Assembly (NCBI GenBank): GCA_951813045.1 | Contig: CATOTF010000002.1 | Span: 2,418,001 to 2,482,000 of the forward strand | Direction: 5' to 3' | DNA from: an uncultured Rhizobiaceae bacterium | GTDB lineage: Bacteria; Pseudomonadota; Alphaproteobacteria; Rhizobiales; Rhizobiaceae | Length of the DNA stretch: 64,000 bases | Shown here: positions 55,803 through 64,000 of the stretch, one piece after another | Position numbering within the stretch: the stretch's first letter is position 1 | Layout of the letters: every line of letters starts with the position of its first letter | Made by a program: the position numbers and the translations under genes | The notes under the pieces: model-generated | Seen by the model: only the letters and a program-made list of their open reading frames with translations | The model's database searches: none | What the model was told of the DNA's origin: nothing

Positions 55803-56198
55803 ATGCAACGTGCACCCGTAAACCCTTGGAATTGGTCCCTGAAACTAGGTTACAATCAGGCAGAAATCATTGAACGCCAATCCCGTCAACTAATTTGCGC
55901 AGGTCAGTCTTCCGTCGACGCAAAGGGCCTACCACAGTGCCTTGGTGATATGCGCGGTCAGATTGATCAGACGTTAGACAATCTGGAAGCAATATTAACT
56001 GGCGCGGATATGGGCTTGAAAAACATCATTCGCCTTGGCGTCTTCACAACTGACGTGGATGAAGCACTCAAAAACTTCGACCTATTGGGAATGCGTTTTG
56101 GGCCAATTAACTGTGCCCCGCCGATGACGTTGCTCGGTGTGACCCGCCTCGCACTTCCAGGTCTGCTGTTCGAAATCGAAGCAACCGCCGCAGCCTAA
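55803..56198 (+). CDS. RidA-family (YjgF/UK114) protein
   Basis: A 131-aa protein of the YjgF/YER057c/UK114 fold. RidA enzymes hydrolyse reactive 2-aminoacrylate and imines. The catalytic Arg (VTRLALPG, aligned to R105 of E. coli-type RidA) and the following FEIEATA Glu region are kept, along with RLGVFTTDVDEAL. ATG 55803 has AGGAAA upstream; the open frame extends further upstream but overlaps the divergent regulator. A WYL regulator is divergently placed. A symmetric hairpin follows at 56209-56239. Confidence 0.87.
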   Translation: MQRAPVNPWNWSLKLGYNQAEIIERQSRQLICAGQSSVDAKGLPQCLGDMRGQIDQTLDNLEAILTGADMGLKNIIRLGVFTTDVDEALKNFDLLGMRFGPINCAPPMTLLGVTRLALPGLLFEIEATAAA

Positions 56199-56464
56199 TT
56201 TATTAGCAAAGAGGGGAGGTATTAATTACCTGCCCTCTTCAAGGTTCGTGATTGAGCAAAAGGTCGCTAAAAATATTAATTCCCAAGGGTAATTGAGAAT
56301 AACCTGTGTCGTTTCTGTTTTAACCAGGGGCAATCAGACGGAAAATGCCGCCCAACCCCGTTGTTTCTGGCCTGATCAGCAGCTCAACATAACCAATCTG
56401 CTGCCGGTGCAAAGAATACTACGTGGCGCCAATTCTAAGGTGCCAAAGCTTGATTTTCTGAGAA
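56199..56464. other. Gap between the RidA gene and the aldehyde dehydrogenase gene
   Basis: About 266 bp between convergent genes with no credible ORF. It contains the hairpin at 56209-56239 and nothing else I can identify. Confidence 0.5.
56209..56239 (+). terminator. Strong stem-loop downstream of the RidA gene
   Basis: AAGAGGG pairs with CCCTCTT, a G/G mismatch follows, then AGGTA pairs with TACCT around a TTAAT loop. It begins 10 nt after the RidA stop. The right flank lacks a clear T-run, so termination may be weak or the structure may protect the mRNA 3' end. Confidence 0.5.
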
Positions 56465-57910
56465 TTAATCTTCCGGGAACCAACCGCCCACGGCTTTGAT
56501 CTCCAAAAACTCGTCCATGCCCCAGTGTCCACCTTCACGACCGTTTCCAGATTGTTTATAGCCGCCAAATGGTGAGGCAGAGGAGCGGGCCTGACCGTTC
56601 ATGTCCACCATGCCAGTTCGCATTTGGCGGGCCACACGGTTTGCTCTTTTGGGGTCACTCGTCTGAACATAATTGGTCAGTCCATAATCCGTATCATTGG
56701 CAATTTCGATGGCTTCTTCTTCGCTGTCAAAAGGCATCATTGACAACACAGGGCCAAAAATTTCTTCCCGCATGATACGCATGTCGTTGTTGCAATCTGC
56801 AAACACTGTGGGGCGAACGTAATAGCCGCGGTTCAACCCGTCAGGGCGACCAAGACCACCGGCGACAAGGCGTGCATTATCTTCTTTGATACCAACTTCG
56901 ATCAGGTTCTGAACCTTGTCGAATTGCATCTGCGAGACCAGAGGGCCGATGTGGCGACCCTCTTTTGAAGCCATATCAACGGCCGTATTCTCCGCCTGCG
57001 CCTGCGCCTGTGCAACCGCCTCATCATAGCGAGACCGTTCAACCAACATACGCGTTGGGGCGTTACAGGACTGACCAGTGTTGTTGAAACAGCGGGCAAC
57101 ACCCTGTTGAACGGCATTCTCACCTGCGTCAGCGAAAATAATATTCGCGCCTTTACCACCAAGCTCCAGGCTAACCCGTTTCACACTATCTGCTGCATTC
57201 TTAGTGATCGCTGATCCCGCCCGTGTCGACCCTGTGAATGAAATCATATCGACATCTTTGTGGCCGGATAATGTAGTGCCGACTCCAGGGCCATCGCCGT
57301 TGACCATATTGAACACGCCAGCGGGCACACCCGCCTCATCCAAAATGTCTGCAAACAAAATGCCGGAAAGCGGCGATTGTTCCGACGGTTTCAAGATCAT
57401 CGTGCTACCGGTCGCCAGCGCGGGCATGACTTTCAGCGCAATCTGATTCATCGGCCAGTTCCAGGGCGTAATCAGGCCGCACACACCAATGGGTTCATAT
57501 AATATACGGTCATTAGCCGTATTAGGACGCAACTCCCGTTCGAACTCAAAATTTTCAAGGGTGCGAATAAATGCCTTAATGTGCGCGCTGCCGGTTCCGG
57601 ACTGCGCCATTTTCGACATGTCGACAGGAGCACCCATTTCCATAGAAATAGTCTCACCCATCTCATCGGACCGCTTCATGTAGACTTCCAGAATACGATT
57701 CATCAGGTCGAGGCGTTCCTGCTTGCTCGACCAAGCCCAAGTCTTGAATGCTTCTTTGGCTGCAGCAACAGCTGCATTCGCGTCTGCTTCCCCACCAAGC
57801 GAGATCGTCGCAAATGCTTCTTCATTCGACGGGTTGATAACCTCAAAATCAGTACCTTCGATTGGTGCAACCCAGGTACCGTTGATGTAGAATTTACGTT
57901 TGTCGAGCAT
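56465..57910 (-). CDS. NAD(P)-dependent aldehyde dehydrogenase
   Basis: A 481-aa ALDH: VSLELGGKGANIIF (general-base Glu), the catalytic Cys in NNTGQSCNAPTR, INPSNEEAFATISLGG at the N-terminus and EIFGPVLSMMPFDSEEEAIEIAN. Unassigned ALDH subclass; substrates could be amino-aldehydes, semialdehydes or hydroxybenzaldehydes. ATG 57910 with AAGGGGG upstream. It lies 92 nt downstream of a second ALDH gene in the same direction, so the pair probably forms one transcription unit. Confidence 0.9.
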   Translation of the reverse strand: MLDKRKFYINGTWVAPIEGTDFEVINPSNEEAFATISLGGEADANAAVAAAKEAFKTWAWSSKQERLDLMNRILEVYMKRSDEMGETISMEMGAPVDMSKMAQSGTGSAHIKAFIRTLENFEFERELRPNTANDRILYEPIGVCGLITPWNWPMNQIALKVMPALATGSTMILKPSEQSPLSGILFADILDEAGVPAGVFNMVNGDGPGVGTTLSGHKDVDMISFTGSTRAGSAITKNAADSVKRVSLELGGKGANIIFADAGENAVQQGVARCFNNTGQSCNAPTRMLVERSRYDEAVAQAQAQAENTAVDMASKEGRHIGPLVSQMQFDKVQNLIEVGIKEDNARLVAGGLGRPDGLNRGYYVRPTVFADCNNDMRIMREEIFGPVLSMMPFDSEEEAIEIANDTDYGLTNYVQTSDPKRANRVARQMRTGMVDMNGQARSSASPFGGYKQSGNGREGGHWGMDEFLEIKAVGGWFPED

Positions 57911-58002
57911 GACTGCCCCCTTGGTTCATTATTGAAGTCGCACGATAGTAGGTCGCGCGAGCAGAGATATACGAAATACGCCTCTTCATGACGTATGAAT
58001 GA

Positions 58003-59478
58003 TTAGCCGTGCAAGGTAGCGACTGTTTTTAAGGTAGAAAAACCGTAAAGTGCTTCAAACCCTTTTTCACGACCGTGGCCTGACAGGCCAGTACCACCAA
58101 ACGGTAGCTCAACACCACCACCTGCCCCGTAATTATTGACAAAAATCTGCCCGGACTGGAGCTTTTTAGCTAACCGCATCTGTCGCGCACCGTTGGCGGA
58201 CCATACGGAGGCCACAAGCCCGTATTTAGTACCGTTGGCAATCGCCAAAGCCTCATCTTCATCACTGAACGGAATGACAACCTGTACCGGACCAAAAATC
58301 TCTTCCTGCGCGAGAACATGACCGGGCGAAACCGACGCAAACAATGTTGGCTTCACATAACTTCCACCAATGGGCACATCGTCTTCAATTTTTCCCTGTG
58401 CGGCTGTCTCGAGGTCAGCACCTTTCGCCAAATAGCTTTCAACAATTTCCTTCTGCCTAGCGGAAATGAGAGGCCCCAAATCAAGATCGTCCATCGCAGG
58501 CGCAACCCGTAATTGGCTATAACGTTGCGCCATTTTTTCGAGAACCTCATCATACACACCACGCTGGACAAGTATCCGCGACGACGCGGAACAGGTTTGT
58601 CCGGCGTTTTGAATGCCGGCGTCTACAAGAAAGGGCAATGCGGCGGCGATATCCGCGTCATCAAAAACCAATTGCGGTGATTTACCGCCTAGTTCAAGCG
58701 TTACCGGAACAACATTTTGTGCCGCCGCCGATTGGATGAGTTTTCCCACCCCGACCGACCCGGTAAATGATATATGCCGAACCGAAGGATGAACTGAAAG
58801 CGCCGCTCCAGCTTCCGCACCCAGCCCCGGCACCACATTCAAAGCTCCGGCGGGGAAACCAACCTGTTTTGCAAGATCCGCAAACGCAAGTGCTGTTAAA
58901 CAGGCTTCTTCGGCAGGTTTTAGTACCGTCGCATTGCCCATCGCGAGCGCCGCCCCAACCGACCGCCCAATGATCTGCATCGGGTAATTCCACGGAATGA
59001 TGTGCCCGGTGACACCATGGGGTTCGCGCAGGGTGTACACTGTATATCCGTCAAGATAGGGGATCGTTGTCCCGTGCATTTTATCCGCCGCACCCCCGTA
59101 GAACTCCATGTAACGGGCAAGCGCCAGAACATCAGCCCTTGCCTGTGTCAAGGGCTTGCCAACGTCTATCGCTTCCAAACGGGCAAGCTGTTCAGTATTT
59201 TCCAGCACCAATTGGCCGAGGCGGAACATCATTCGCCCCCGTTCCGGCGCGGTCAACCTGCCCCATTCTCTGGCCAACGCCGCATTTGCGGAATCGACCG
59301 CCCGGTCAATATCATCAGCGCCACCCCGCGCGATATTGCAGATGACTTCCCCGCTTGACGGGTTTTTCAATTCGATAGTTGCTCCCGATATCGGTGCAAC
59401 CCATTCATTGCCAATGAAACATTGCGCGCGACCTACGGAGCACCAGTTTGGGTCAAAATTAGAATTCGACTTCTTCAT
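58003..59478 (-). CDS. NAD(P)-dependent aldehyde dehydrogenase
   Basis: A 491-aa ALDH distinct from its neighbour: LELGGKSPQLVFDDADI, catalytic Cys in NAGQTCSASSRI, EEIFGPVQVVIPFSDEDEA and the C-terminal GTGLSGHGREKGFEALYG. Similar to betaine/gamma-aminobutyraldehyde or 4-(gamma-glutamylamino)butanal dehydrogenases, but the exact substrate cannot be fixed. It is divergent from a PuuD-like gamma-glutamyl-GABA hydrolase, and putrescine catabolism through gamma-glutamylated intermediates uses just such a pair (PuuC and PuuD). Confidence 0.9.
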   Translation of the reverse strand: MKKSNSNFDPNWCSVGRAQCFIGNEWVAPISGATIELKNPSSGEVICNIARGGADDIDRAVDSANAALAREWGRLTAPERGRMMFRLGQLVLENTEQLARLEAIDVGKPLTQARADVLALARYMEFYGGAADKMHGTTIPYLDGYTVYTLREPHGVTGHIIPWNYPMQIIGRSVGAALAMGNATVLKPAEEACLTALAFADLAKQVGFPAGALNVVPGLGAEAGAALSVHPSVRHISFTGSVGVGKLIQSAAAQNVVPVTLELGGKSPQLVFDDADIAAALPFLVDAGIQNAGQTCSASSRILVQRGVYDEVLEKMAQRYSQLRVAPAMDDLDLGPLISARQKEIVESYLAKGADLETAAQGKIEDDVPIGGSYVKPTLFASVSPGHVLAQEEIFGPVQVVIPFSDEDEALAIANGTKYGLVASVWSANGARQMRLAKKLQSGQIFVNNYGAGGGVELPFGGTGLSGHGREKGFEALYGFSTLKTVATLHG

Positions 59479-59681
59479 GCATAATCTGCCATTGCTGAAT
59501 ATTCTCTAGCAGCAATGATTAATGCCTCCGGTTTACAGGCACAATGATATTCTATCCTCATTAATACTACTCGCAGCACCCATACCACACAGATGCTGTT
59601 TTGAGAGCGAAGGTTGCTTGACCATATTACCTCTTCTGGGCACAAAGGCCCAATTGATTCAGATGAGGCTCAAGGGCGATA

Positions 59682-60440
59682 ATGAAAAAACCGGTTGTTG
59701 GTGTCATTGGTAGTAGCTTTAGAATTGAGGACAGGTATCAAACCCAATTATCAGGTGAATCCAACCTAAGCGCACTTGCCGACGTAGCTGGCGCATTGCC
59801 GGTAATTTTCGCCGGTTCTCCAAAAATCACTGACATTAACGATTTGCTGAATACAGTTGACGGTATTCTATTAACCGGCGCCCGGGCAAATGTGCATCCG
59901 TCCAATTTCGAAACTCCTCCTGACGAAGCTTATGAGCCCTATGACGAAAACCGTGACGAACTCGCACTTAACTTAACAAGAGCATGCGTTGAACGGGGCG
60001 TGCCTCTGTTTGGTATTTGTCGGGGGATGCAGGAGATGAATGTCGCGTTTGGTGGTTCTCTTCACCCTGAAATCAGGGATATTCCGGGACGGATGAACCA
60101 CAGAATGCCTCGCCTCGAAAATGGCGAAATCCACCCCGATCAGGACGTTGTATTTGCAGACCGGCACGACGTTACATTTATACCTGGAGGCAAATTCGCA
60201 CAATTGTATAGTAAATCGTGCATCCGGGTTAATTCGCTACACGGTCAGGGTGTGCTGGAGCCGGGAGACAGAATTGTGATCGAAGGTGTTGCCGAAGATT
60301 CAACTGTTGAGGCCATTAGTGTGGCCGACGCCCCTAACTTTGCGCTGGGCATTCAGTGGCATGCAGAATTCGACTCCCAGGTTAATCCCGTCAACAAGAC
60401 CCTGTTCGAAGCATTCGGCAACGCGATTCACGGCAAATGA
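59682..60440 (+). CDS. PuuD-like gamma-glutamyl-gamma-aminobutyrate hydrolase (peptidase C26 class I glutamine amidotransferase)
   Basis: A 252-aa enzyme: VGVIGSSFRIEDRYQTQLSGE at the N-terminus, the nucleophile Cys in LFGICRGMQEMNVAFGG, NSLHGQGV and the His of the triad in GIQWHAEFD. PuuD splits gamma-glutamyl-GABA into glutamate and GABA. ATG 59682 is preceded by GGGCGA. Divergent from an aldehyde dehydrogenase. No PuuA-like glutamylpolyamine ligase is in the window. It is followed by a 256-bp gap with no gene. Confidence 0.85.
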   Translation: MKKPVVGVIGSSFRIEDRYQTQLSGESNLSALADVAGALPVIFAGSPKITDINDLLNTVDGILLTGARANVHPSNFETPPDEAYEPYDENRDELALNLTRACVERGVPLFGICRGMQEMNVAFGGSLHPEIRDIPGRMNHRMPRLENGEIHPDQDVVFADRHDVTFIPGGKFAQLYSKSCIRVNSLHGQGVLEPGDRIVIEGVAEDSTVEAISVADAPNFALGIQWHAEFDSQVNPVNKTLFEAFGNAIHGK

Positions 60441-60696
60441 GGCACTTGATTGGTTGCTGCTCATGGTTTCCTCCTGCAACACTGAATAATATCGTTGAGT
60501 GGTAATTCCACTGATATTCCGGCTACATCTTCAAAAAGAATTTGATAATTCAGTTCATTTAATACCGTATAATGAAACCCAACCGCCACGTCGTGTTGGA
60601 TTGACGCAATGGGCAAGATTACCGGGCTTGGGAACGCAAAGGCTACTTGGTCAACCTAAATAACCATTAATACGGACGTAATCGGGGCTTAACGAC
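60441..60696. other. Gap upstream of the ureidoglycine aminohydrolase gene
   Basis: A non-coding gap of about 256 bp, with a small AGTGG/CCACT hairpin (60498-60512) lacking a T-run. I see no riboswitch or RNA gene that I can support. Confidence 0.4.
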
Positions 60697-61527
60697 TTGA
60701 AAAGAAATTATCACACTTCCATTGGTGGCCTACCGCCTCAGACGGCGCTGATGGATGAGCGTGCCATCTTTACCGACGCGTACGCGGTTCTGCCCGCAAG
60801 CACGATGAGTGACATTACAGCTAGTTTTTTACCATTTTGGGATAAAACCCGCATGTGGATGATTGCCCGACCGCTGTCAGGATTTGCCGAGACATTCTCA
60901 CAATACATCATGGAAGTTGCGCCCGAAGGTGGAAGCGAAAAACCTGAGCTGGATCAATCGGCGGAAGGTGTTTTATTCGTAGTCGATGGAACGATGTCAC
61001 TTACGCTCAACGGCATAACTCATGAGTTAAATGCAGGAGGATATGCGTTCATTCCACCTGCAAGCAATTGGGCGTTAAAAAACCACGGTGATAGCCACCT
61101 GAAGTTTCATTGGATTCGTAAACAATATGAAGCTGTAGATGGCATTGATATACCGGATGCGTTTGTTGTGAACGAGCAGGACATCGCTCCAACCATGATG
61201 CCCGATACGCAGGATCGATGGGGCACAACACGCTTCGTCGACCCAAACGACATGCGCCACGACATGCATGTGACCATTGTTACTTTCCAGCCTGGCGGGG
61301 TCATCCCATTTCCCGAAACTCATGTCATGGAGCATGGGCTCTATGTGCTGGAGGGCAAGGCTGCGTATAAGCTCAATAAGGATTGGGTGGAAGTTGAAGC
61401 AGGCGACTACATGTGGTTGCGCGCCTTCTGCCCTCAGGCCTGTTACGCTGGAGGCTCCGGCCCATTTCGTTACCTCCTTTACAAGGACGTAAATCGCCAC
61501 GCGAAATTGGGGAGTTTCGTGCGGTAA
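60697..61527 (+). CDS. allE: (S)-ureidoglycine aminohydrolase
   Basis: A 276-aa bicupin. Ureidoglycine aminohydrolase releases ammonia from (S)-ureidoglycine in the allantoin branch of purine breakdown. Segments typical of the family are SIGGLPPQTALMDERAIFTDAYAVLPASTMSDI (given by its ends), GVLFVVDGTMSLTLNG in the first cupin, HDMHVTIVTFQPGGVIPFPETHVMEHGLYVLEGKA in the second, and WLRAFCPQACYAGG. The start is inferred as TTG 60697; the next ATG would remove the N-terminal conserved segment. It is followed 49 nt later by a purine-type permease. Confidence 0.88.
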   Translation: MKRNYHTSIGGLPPQTALMDERAIFTDAYAVLPASTMSDITASFLPFWDKTRMWMIARPLSGFAETFSQYIMEVAPEGGSEKPELDQSAEGVLFVVDGTMSLTLNGITHELNAGGYAFIPPASNWALKNHGDSHLKFHWIRKQYEAVDGIDIPDAFVVNEQDIAPTMMPDTQDRWGTTRFVDPNDMRHDMHVTIVTFQPGGVIPFPETHVMEHGLYVLEGKAAYKLNKDWVEVEAGDYMWLRAFCPQACYAGGSGPFRYLLYKDVNRHAKLGSFVR

Positions 61528-61576
61528 GAAATCTCATACCCACTTAAAAATAGTCAAAATTCTCTGGGAGGAAAAA

Positions 61577-63025
61577 ATGGCTGACAATTCGTCGCTTGGC
61601 ACCGCTGAACAACTGCGCGATCCTGATTACATGCCGCCTTTGGGTTCTGCTGTCCCGCTTGGTATTCAGCATGTTCTGGCGATGTTTGTGTCGAATGTGA
61701 CACCGGCGATTATTGTTGCCGGTGCGGCTGGGTTTGGCTTTGGGTCCAATTCGCCAGATTTCCCGCATATGATTTATATGATGCAGATGGCGATGTTCTT
61801 TGCCGGTGTTGCGACATTGATCCAGACCGTTGGTATGGGGCCCATCGGGGCGCGGCTGCCGATTGTTCAGGGTACGAGTTTTGCCTATCTGCCGGTGATG
61901 ATCCCGGCCATGTTGGGCGCCGGCATTGCCGGTCTTGGCGGGTTGATGACAGGGGTTATTGTTGGTGGTATTTTCCACTTCATCATCGGTCTTTTCATCA
62001 AACGCATTCGCTTTGCCCTGCCGCCGCTGGTGACGGGACTGATTGTCCTGATGATCGGATTGGCACTGATGAAGGTGGGCATTCAATATGCAGCTGGGGG
62101 CGTTCCGGCCTATGATGCCATGTTCAAGGAAGTCATGACCGCGAAATTTGCCAAAGGGCCGGTTGGAGACATTTCTGGATTGGAGTTTGGCAAATTTGCT
62201 AATTGGTTCGTGGCACTTGTGGTGATCTTCGCCACACTTTGGGTAAAGTTTTTCACCCGTGGCCTGATGTCAATTGCGGCCGTGCTGATCGGTATTATCG
62301 TTGGTTACATTGTGGCCTTCATCATGCATCAGACCGGCATGGCGTCTTTTGCCTTTGGAGACTGGTTTGGCAATGTCGGCCGTGCATCCTGGTTTGAAGC
62401 GCCGAACCCGTTCCGCTGGGGTTTTGAATGGAACTGGGCGATCATCATCGGCATGTGCCTGATGGCGTTTATCTCGGCGATTGAAACGGTTGGTGATGTT
62501 TCCGGTATTACTAAGGGTGGTGCCGGTCGTGAGGCAACCGACAAGGAGATCCAAGGGGCAACTTTTGCCGACGGATTGGGCACCGCGATTGCCGGTGTAT
62601 TCGGCAGCCTGCCGAACACCTCGTTCTCACAGAACGTTGGCCTGATTTCCATGACCGGTGTGATGTCGCGCCATGTTGTGACGATTGGTGCTATCTTCCT
62701 GATGGTCTGCGGGTTGATCCCGAAGATTGGCGCGATTATCTCAACTGTTCCCATTGAAGTTCTGGGTGGCGGCGTGATTGTGATGTTCGGCATGGTGGCA
62801 TCAGCGGGTGTGAACATGCTGTCAGAGGTCAACTGGGGTCGTCGCAATATGATTATATTCGCAACGGCGCTTTCCGTTGGTCTTGGACTGCAGCTTGTGC
62901 CGGAAGCGTTACAGCATTTGGGTGGCACCTGGAAAATCCTGCTGACATCAGGCCTGCTACCAGCAGCCTTCATCGCAATCGTGTTGAACCTGATGCTGCC
63001 CGAAGATCTGGATGGGGAAGGGTAG
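61577..63025 (+). CDS. NCS2-family nucleobase permease (uracil/xanthine type)
   Basis: A 482-aa polytopic membrane protein with about 14 hydrophobic segments. The NAT signature is QNVGLISMTGVMSR (Q-N-x-G-x4-T), whose first residue Q is the form seen in many purine transporters. It probably takes up purines or uric acid, feeding the AllE reaction upstream. A GGGAGGA site precedes ATG 61577. It shares an operon with the ureidoglycine aminohydrolase (49-nt gap) and is followed by a small hairpin (CGGCC/GGCCG at 63051-63066) without a T-run. Confidence 0.9.
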   Translation: MADNSSLGTAEQLRDPDYMPPLGSAVPLGIQHVLAMFVSNVTPAIIVAGAAGFGFGSNSPDFPHMIYMMQMAMFFAGVATLIQTVGMGPIGARLPIVQGTSFAYLPVMIPAMLGAGIAGLGGLMTGVIVGGIFHFIIGLFIKRIRFALPPLVTGLIVLMIGLALMKVGIQYAAGGVPAYDAMFKEVMTAKFAKGPVGDISGLEFGKFANWFVALVVIFATLWVKFFTRGLMSIAAVLIGIIVGYIVAFIMHQTGMASFAFGDWFGNVGRASWFEAPNPFRWGFEWNWAIIIGMCLMAFISAIETVGDVSGITKGGAGREATDKEIQGATFADGLGTAIAGVFGSLPNTSFSQNVGLISMTGVMSRHVVTIGAIFLMVCGLIPKIGAIISTVPIEVLGGGVIVMFGMVASAGVNMLSEVNWGRRNMIIFATALSVGLGLQLVPEALQHLGGTWKILLTSGLLPAAFIAIVLNLMLPEDLDGEG

Positions 63026-63173
63026 TTAAAGGACTAAATAAACATTTCTTCGGCCTACTTGGGCCGCTGATCTAAAGTGGGCTATAGTACCCGCTTCCAA
63101 TAGCGGCCAAATCATTCCCTCTTGCAGATGGAATATTAACATTTAACAATTCGGACTAAGGAAAATCATCGCC

Positions 63174-64000
63174 ATGAACATTCTAATACTCGGAGCATCA
63201 TACGGTTCACTCCTGTCCACAAAGCTCCTCATGGCCGGGCACAATGTTACCCTCGTTTGTCTTCCGGAAGAAGCCGATCTTATCAACAAGGAAGGCACGA
63301 TTGTCCGCATGACGTTGCGCGGTGAAGTGGAGCCTCGGCTTTTGAAATCAGGCGCGTTCCCCGGCACGCTAAATGCATGCACACCCGGAGATGCTGACCC
63401 GACCAACTACGACCTAATCGGTTTCGCCATGCAGGAGCCCCAATACCAGGCAGTTCCAGTCGCAGAATTATTGAACAGAATTGCTGCAAGCGGTAAGCCA
63501 TGCCTTTCCATAATGAACATGCCACCGCACGCTTATCTGCGCCGACTAGACAAGGTGGATGCTGAGGCCCTACGGCCCTGTTTTCAAAAAGCCGAAGTCT
63601 GGGATAAGTTTGATACGGACAATGTCAGCCTGTGTAGCCCGGACCCACAAGCTTTTCGTCCGCCAGAGGAGCAACTCAACTTCCTCCACGTTGGCCTGCC
63701 AACCAACTTCAAAGCAGCCGCATTCGGGAAAACCAAGCATACGGCGGTTTTGGACCAATTAAGCAAAGACATCGATGCCGTACGGCTCGAAGGCAAAGAA
63801 GTTCCTGTAAAACTGCGGTTGCACAACTCCTTGTTCGTACCGCTGGCAAAATGGAGCATGCTCCTAACGGGTAACTACCGATGTATTACAGAAGATGGAA
63901 TGCGCCCCATCAAAGAGGCTGTACACAGCGATGTTGATCTGGCCCGCGAACTCTACCATTGGGTCGATTCACTGGTACAAAAACTTGGTGCAGATACCGC
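63174..64000 (+). CDS. Ketopantoate reductase-like (ApbA/PanE-type) NAD(P)-binding protein, 3' end outside the window
   Basis: Open from ATG 63174 to the end of the window (275 codons and two bases), so it is a partial gene. The N-terminus MNILILGASYGSLLSTKLLMAGHNVTLVCLP has a nucleotide-binding loop of the G-A-S-x-G-S form (a variant of GxGxxG). The later TNYDLIGFAMQEPQYQ and the HNSLFVPLAKWSMLLTGNYR helix resemble ketopantoate/2-dehydropantoate reductase relatives and opine-type dehydrogenases. TAAGGA lies upstream of the start. The C-terminal domain is cut, so the exact family is tentative. Confidence 0.65.
   Translation, partial: MNILILGASYGSLLSTKLLMAGHNVTLVCLPEEADLINKEGTIVRMTLRGEVEPRLLKSGAFPGTLNACTPGDADPTNYDLIGFAMQEPQYQAVPVAELLNRIAASGKPCLSIMNMPPHAYLRRLDKVDAEALRPCFQKAEVWDKFDTDNVSLCSPDPQAFRPPEEQLNFLHVGLPTNFKAAAFGKTKHTAVLDQLSKDIDAVRLEGKEVPVKLRLHNSLFVPLAKWSMLLTGNYRCITEDGMRPIKEAVHSDVDLARELYHWVDSLVQKLGADT

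Noticed and set aside
56293-56499. 68-codon plus-strand ORF overlapping the end of an aldehyde dehydrogenase gene
   Set aside because: No ribosome-binding site, no motif, and it overlaps a certain gene on the other strand.
1-64000. CRISPR array, tRNA, rRNA, prophage or toxin-antitoxin module
   Set aside because: I looked for regularly spaced repeats, tRNA-like cloverleaf ends and phage-type gene runs in the gaps and found none. A tRNA scan would settle this more firmly.

Overview
This 64-kb window looks like chromosome from a free-living, probably marine alphaproteobacterium of moderate GC content. The basis is gene content: an ArsR–methyltransferase fusion, a DUF2293 protein, an extensin-like protein, an alphaproteobacterial-style TamA/TamB pair, LpxO, and many transporter and catabolic genes with divergent LysR/MarR/WYL regulators. 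I cannot name a genus. I saw no rRNA, tRNA, CRISPR array or prophage. The only recognisable mobile element is one IS21-family insertion sequence (about 37.1-39.5 kb). Many genes appear to start with TTG or GTG.

Layout. 0-5.3 kb: a YghU-type glutathione-dependent oxidoreductase, a MarR-like regulator, and a divergent one-piece 5-oxoprolinase/hydantoinase (HyuA+HyuB fusion) with a perfect 20-bp palindrome between regulator and enzyme. 5.4-8.9 kb: an envelope-stress-like operon (CpxP/Spy-like sensor protein, OmpR-type regulator, histidine kinase, extensin-like protein). 9-16.8 kb: EamA exporter plus amidase, ArsR-methyltransferase, DUF2293, MOSC protein, soluble PQQ sugar dehydrogenase, an outer-membrane beta-barrel and a LysR regulator. 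16.9-24.5 kb: the translation factor EttA, an SDR plus lipase-like hydrolase, LpxO, and a gamma-glutamyltransferase/M81 (MlrC-like) pair.

24.7-34.6 kb: a LysR regulator divergent from a five-gene operon (TctC-TctB-TctA transporter, FAD-linked 2-hydroxyacid dehydrogenase, TauD-type dioxygenase), then a family III CoA-transferase and a PaaI-type thioesterase. The operon reads as uptake and oxidation of an organic acid. 34.8-41.3 kb: a small secreted Cys protein, an EamA exporter, an exported alpha/beta hydrolase, the IS21 element, an SDR and a TerC membrane protein. 41.4-48.1 kb: a tightly packed minus-strand operon (atypical M19 dipeptidase, 566-aa protein of unknown function, DUF3726 protein, Ldh-family dehydrogenase) divergent from an SDR and a phosphomannomutase. 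This is the best candidate in the window for an undescribed pathway. 48.6-54.8 kb: TamA and TamB, translationally coupled. 55-64 kb: nitrogen-compound catabolism (WYL regulator, RidA, two aldehyde dehydrogenases, PuuD-like hydrolase, ureidoglycine aminohydrolase, a purine-type NCS2 permease) and a ketopantoate-reductase-like gene cut by the window end.

A recurring theme is gamma-glutamyl, peptide and nitrogen scavenging: 5-oxoprolinase, gamma-glutamyltransferase, M81 and M19 peptidase-like proteins, amidase, gamma-glutamyl-GABA hydrolase and ureidoglycine aminohydrolase lie in separate operons across the window. That they cooperate is inference. All family calls come from reading the protein sequences; no database search was run.
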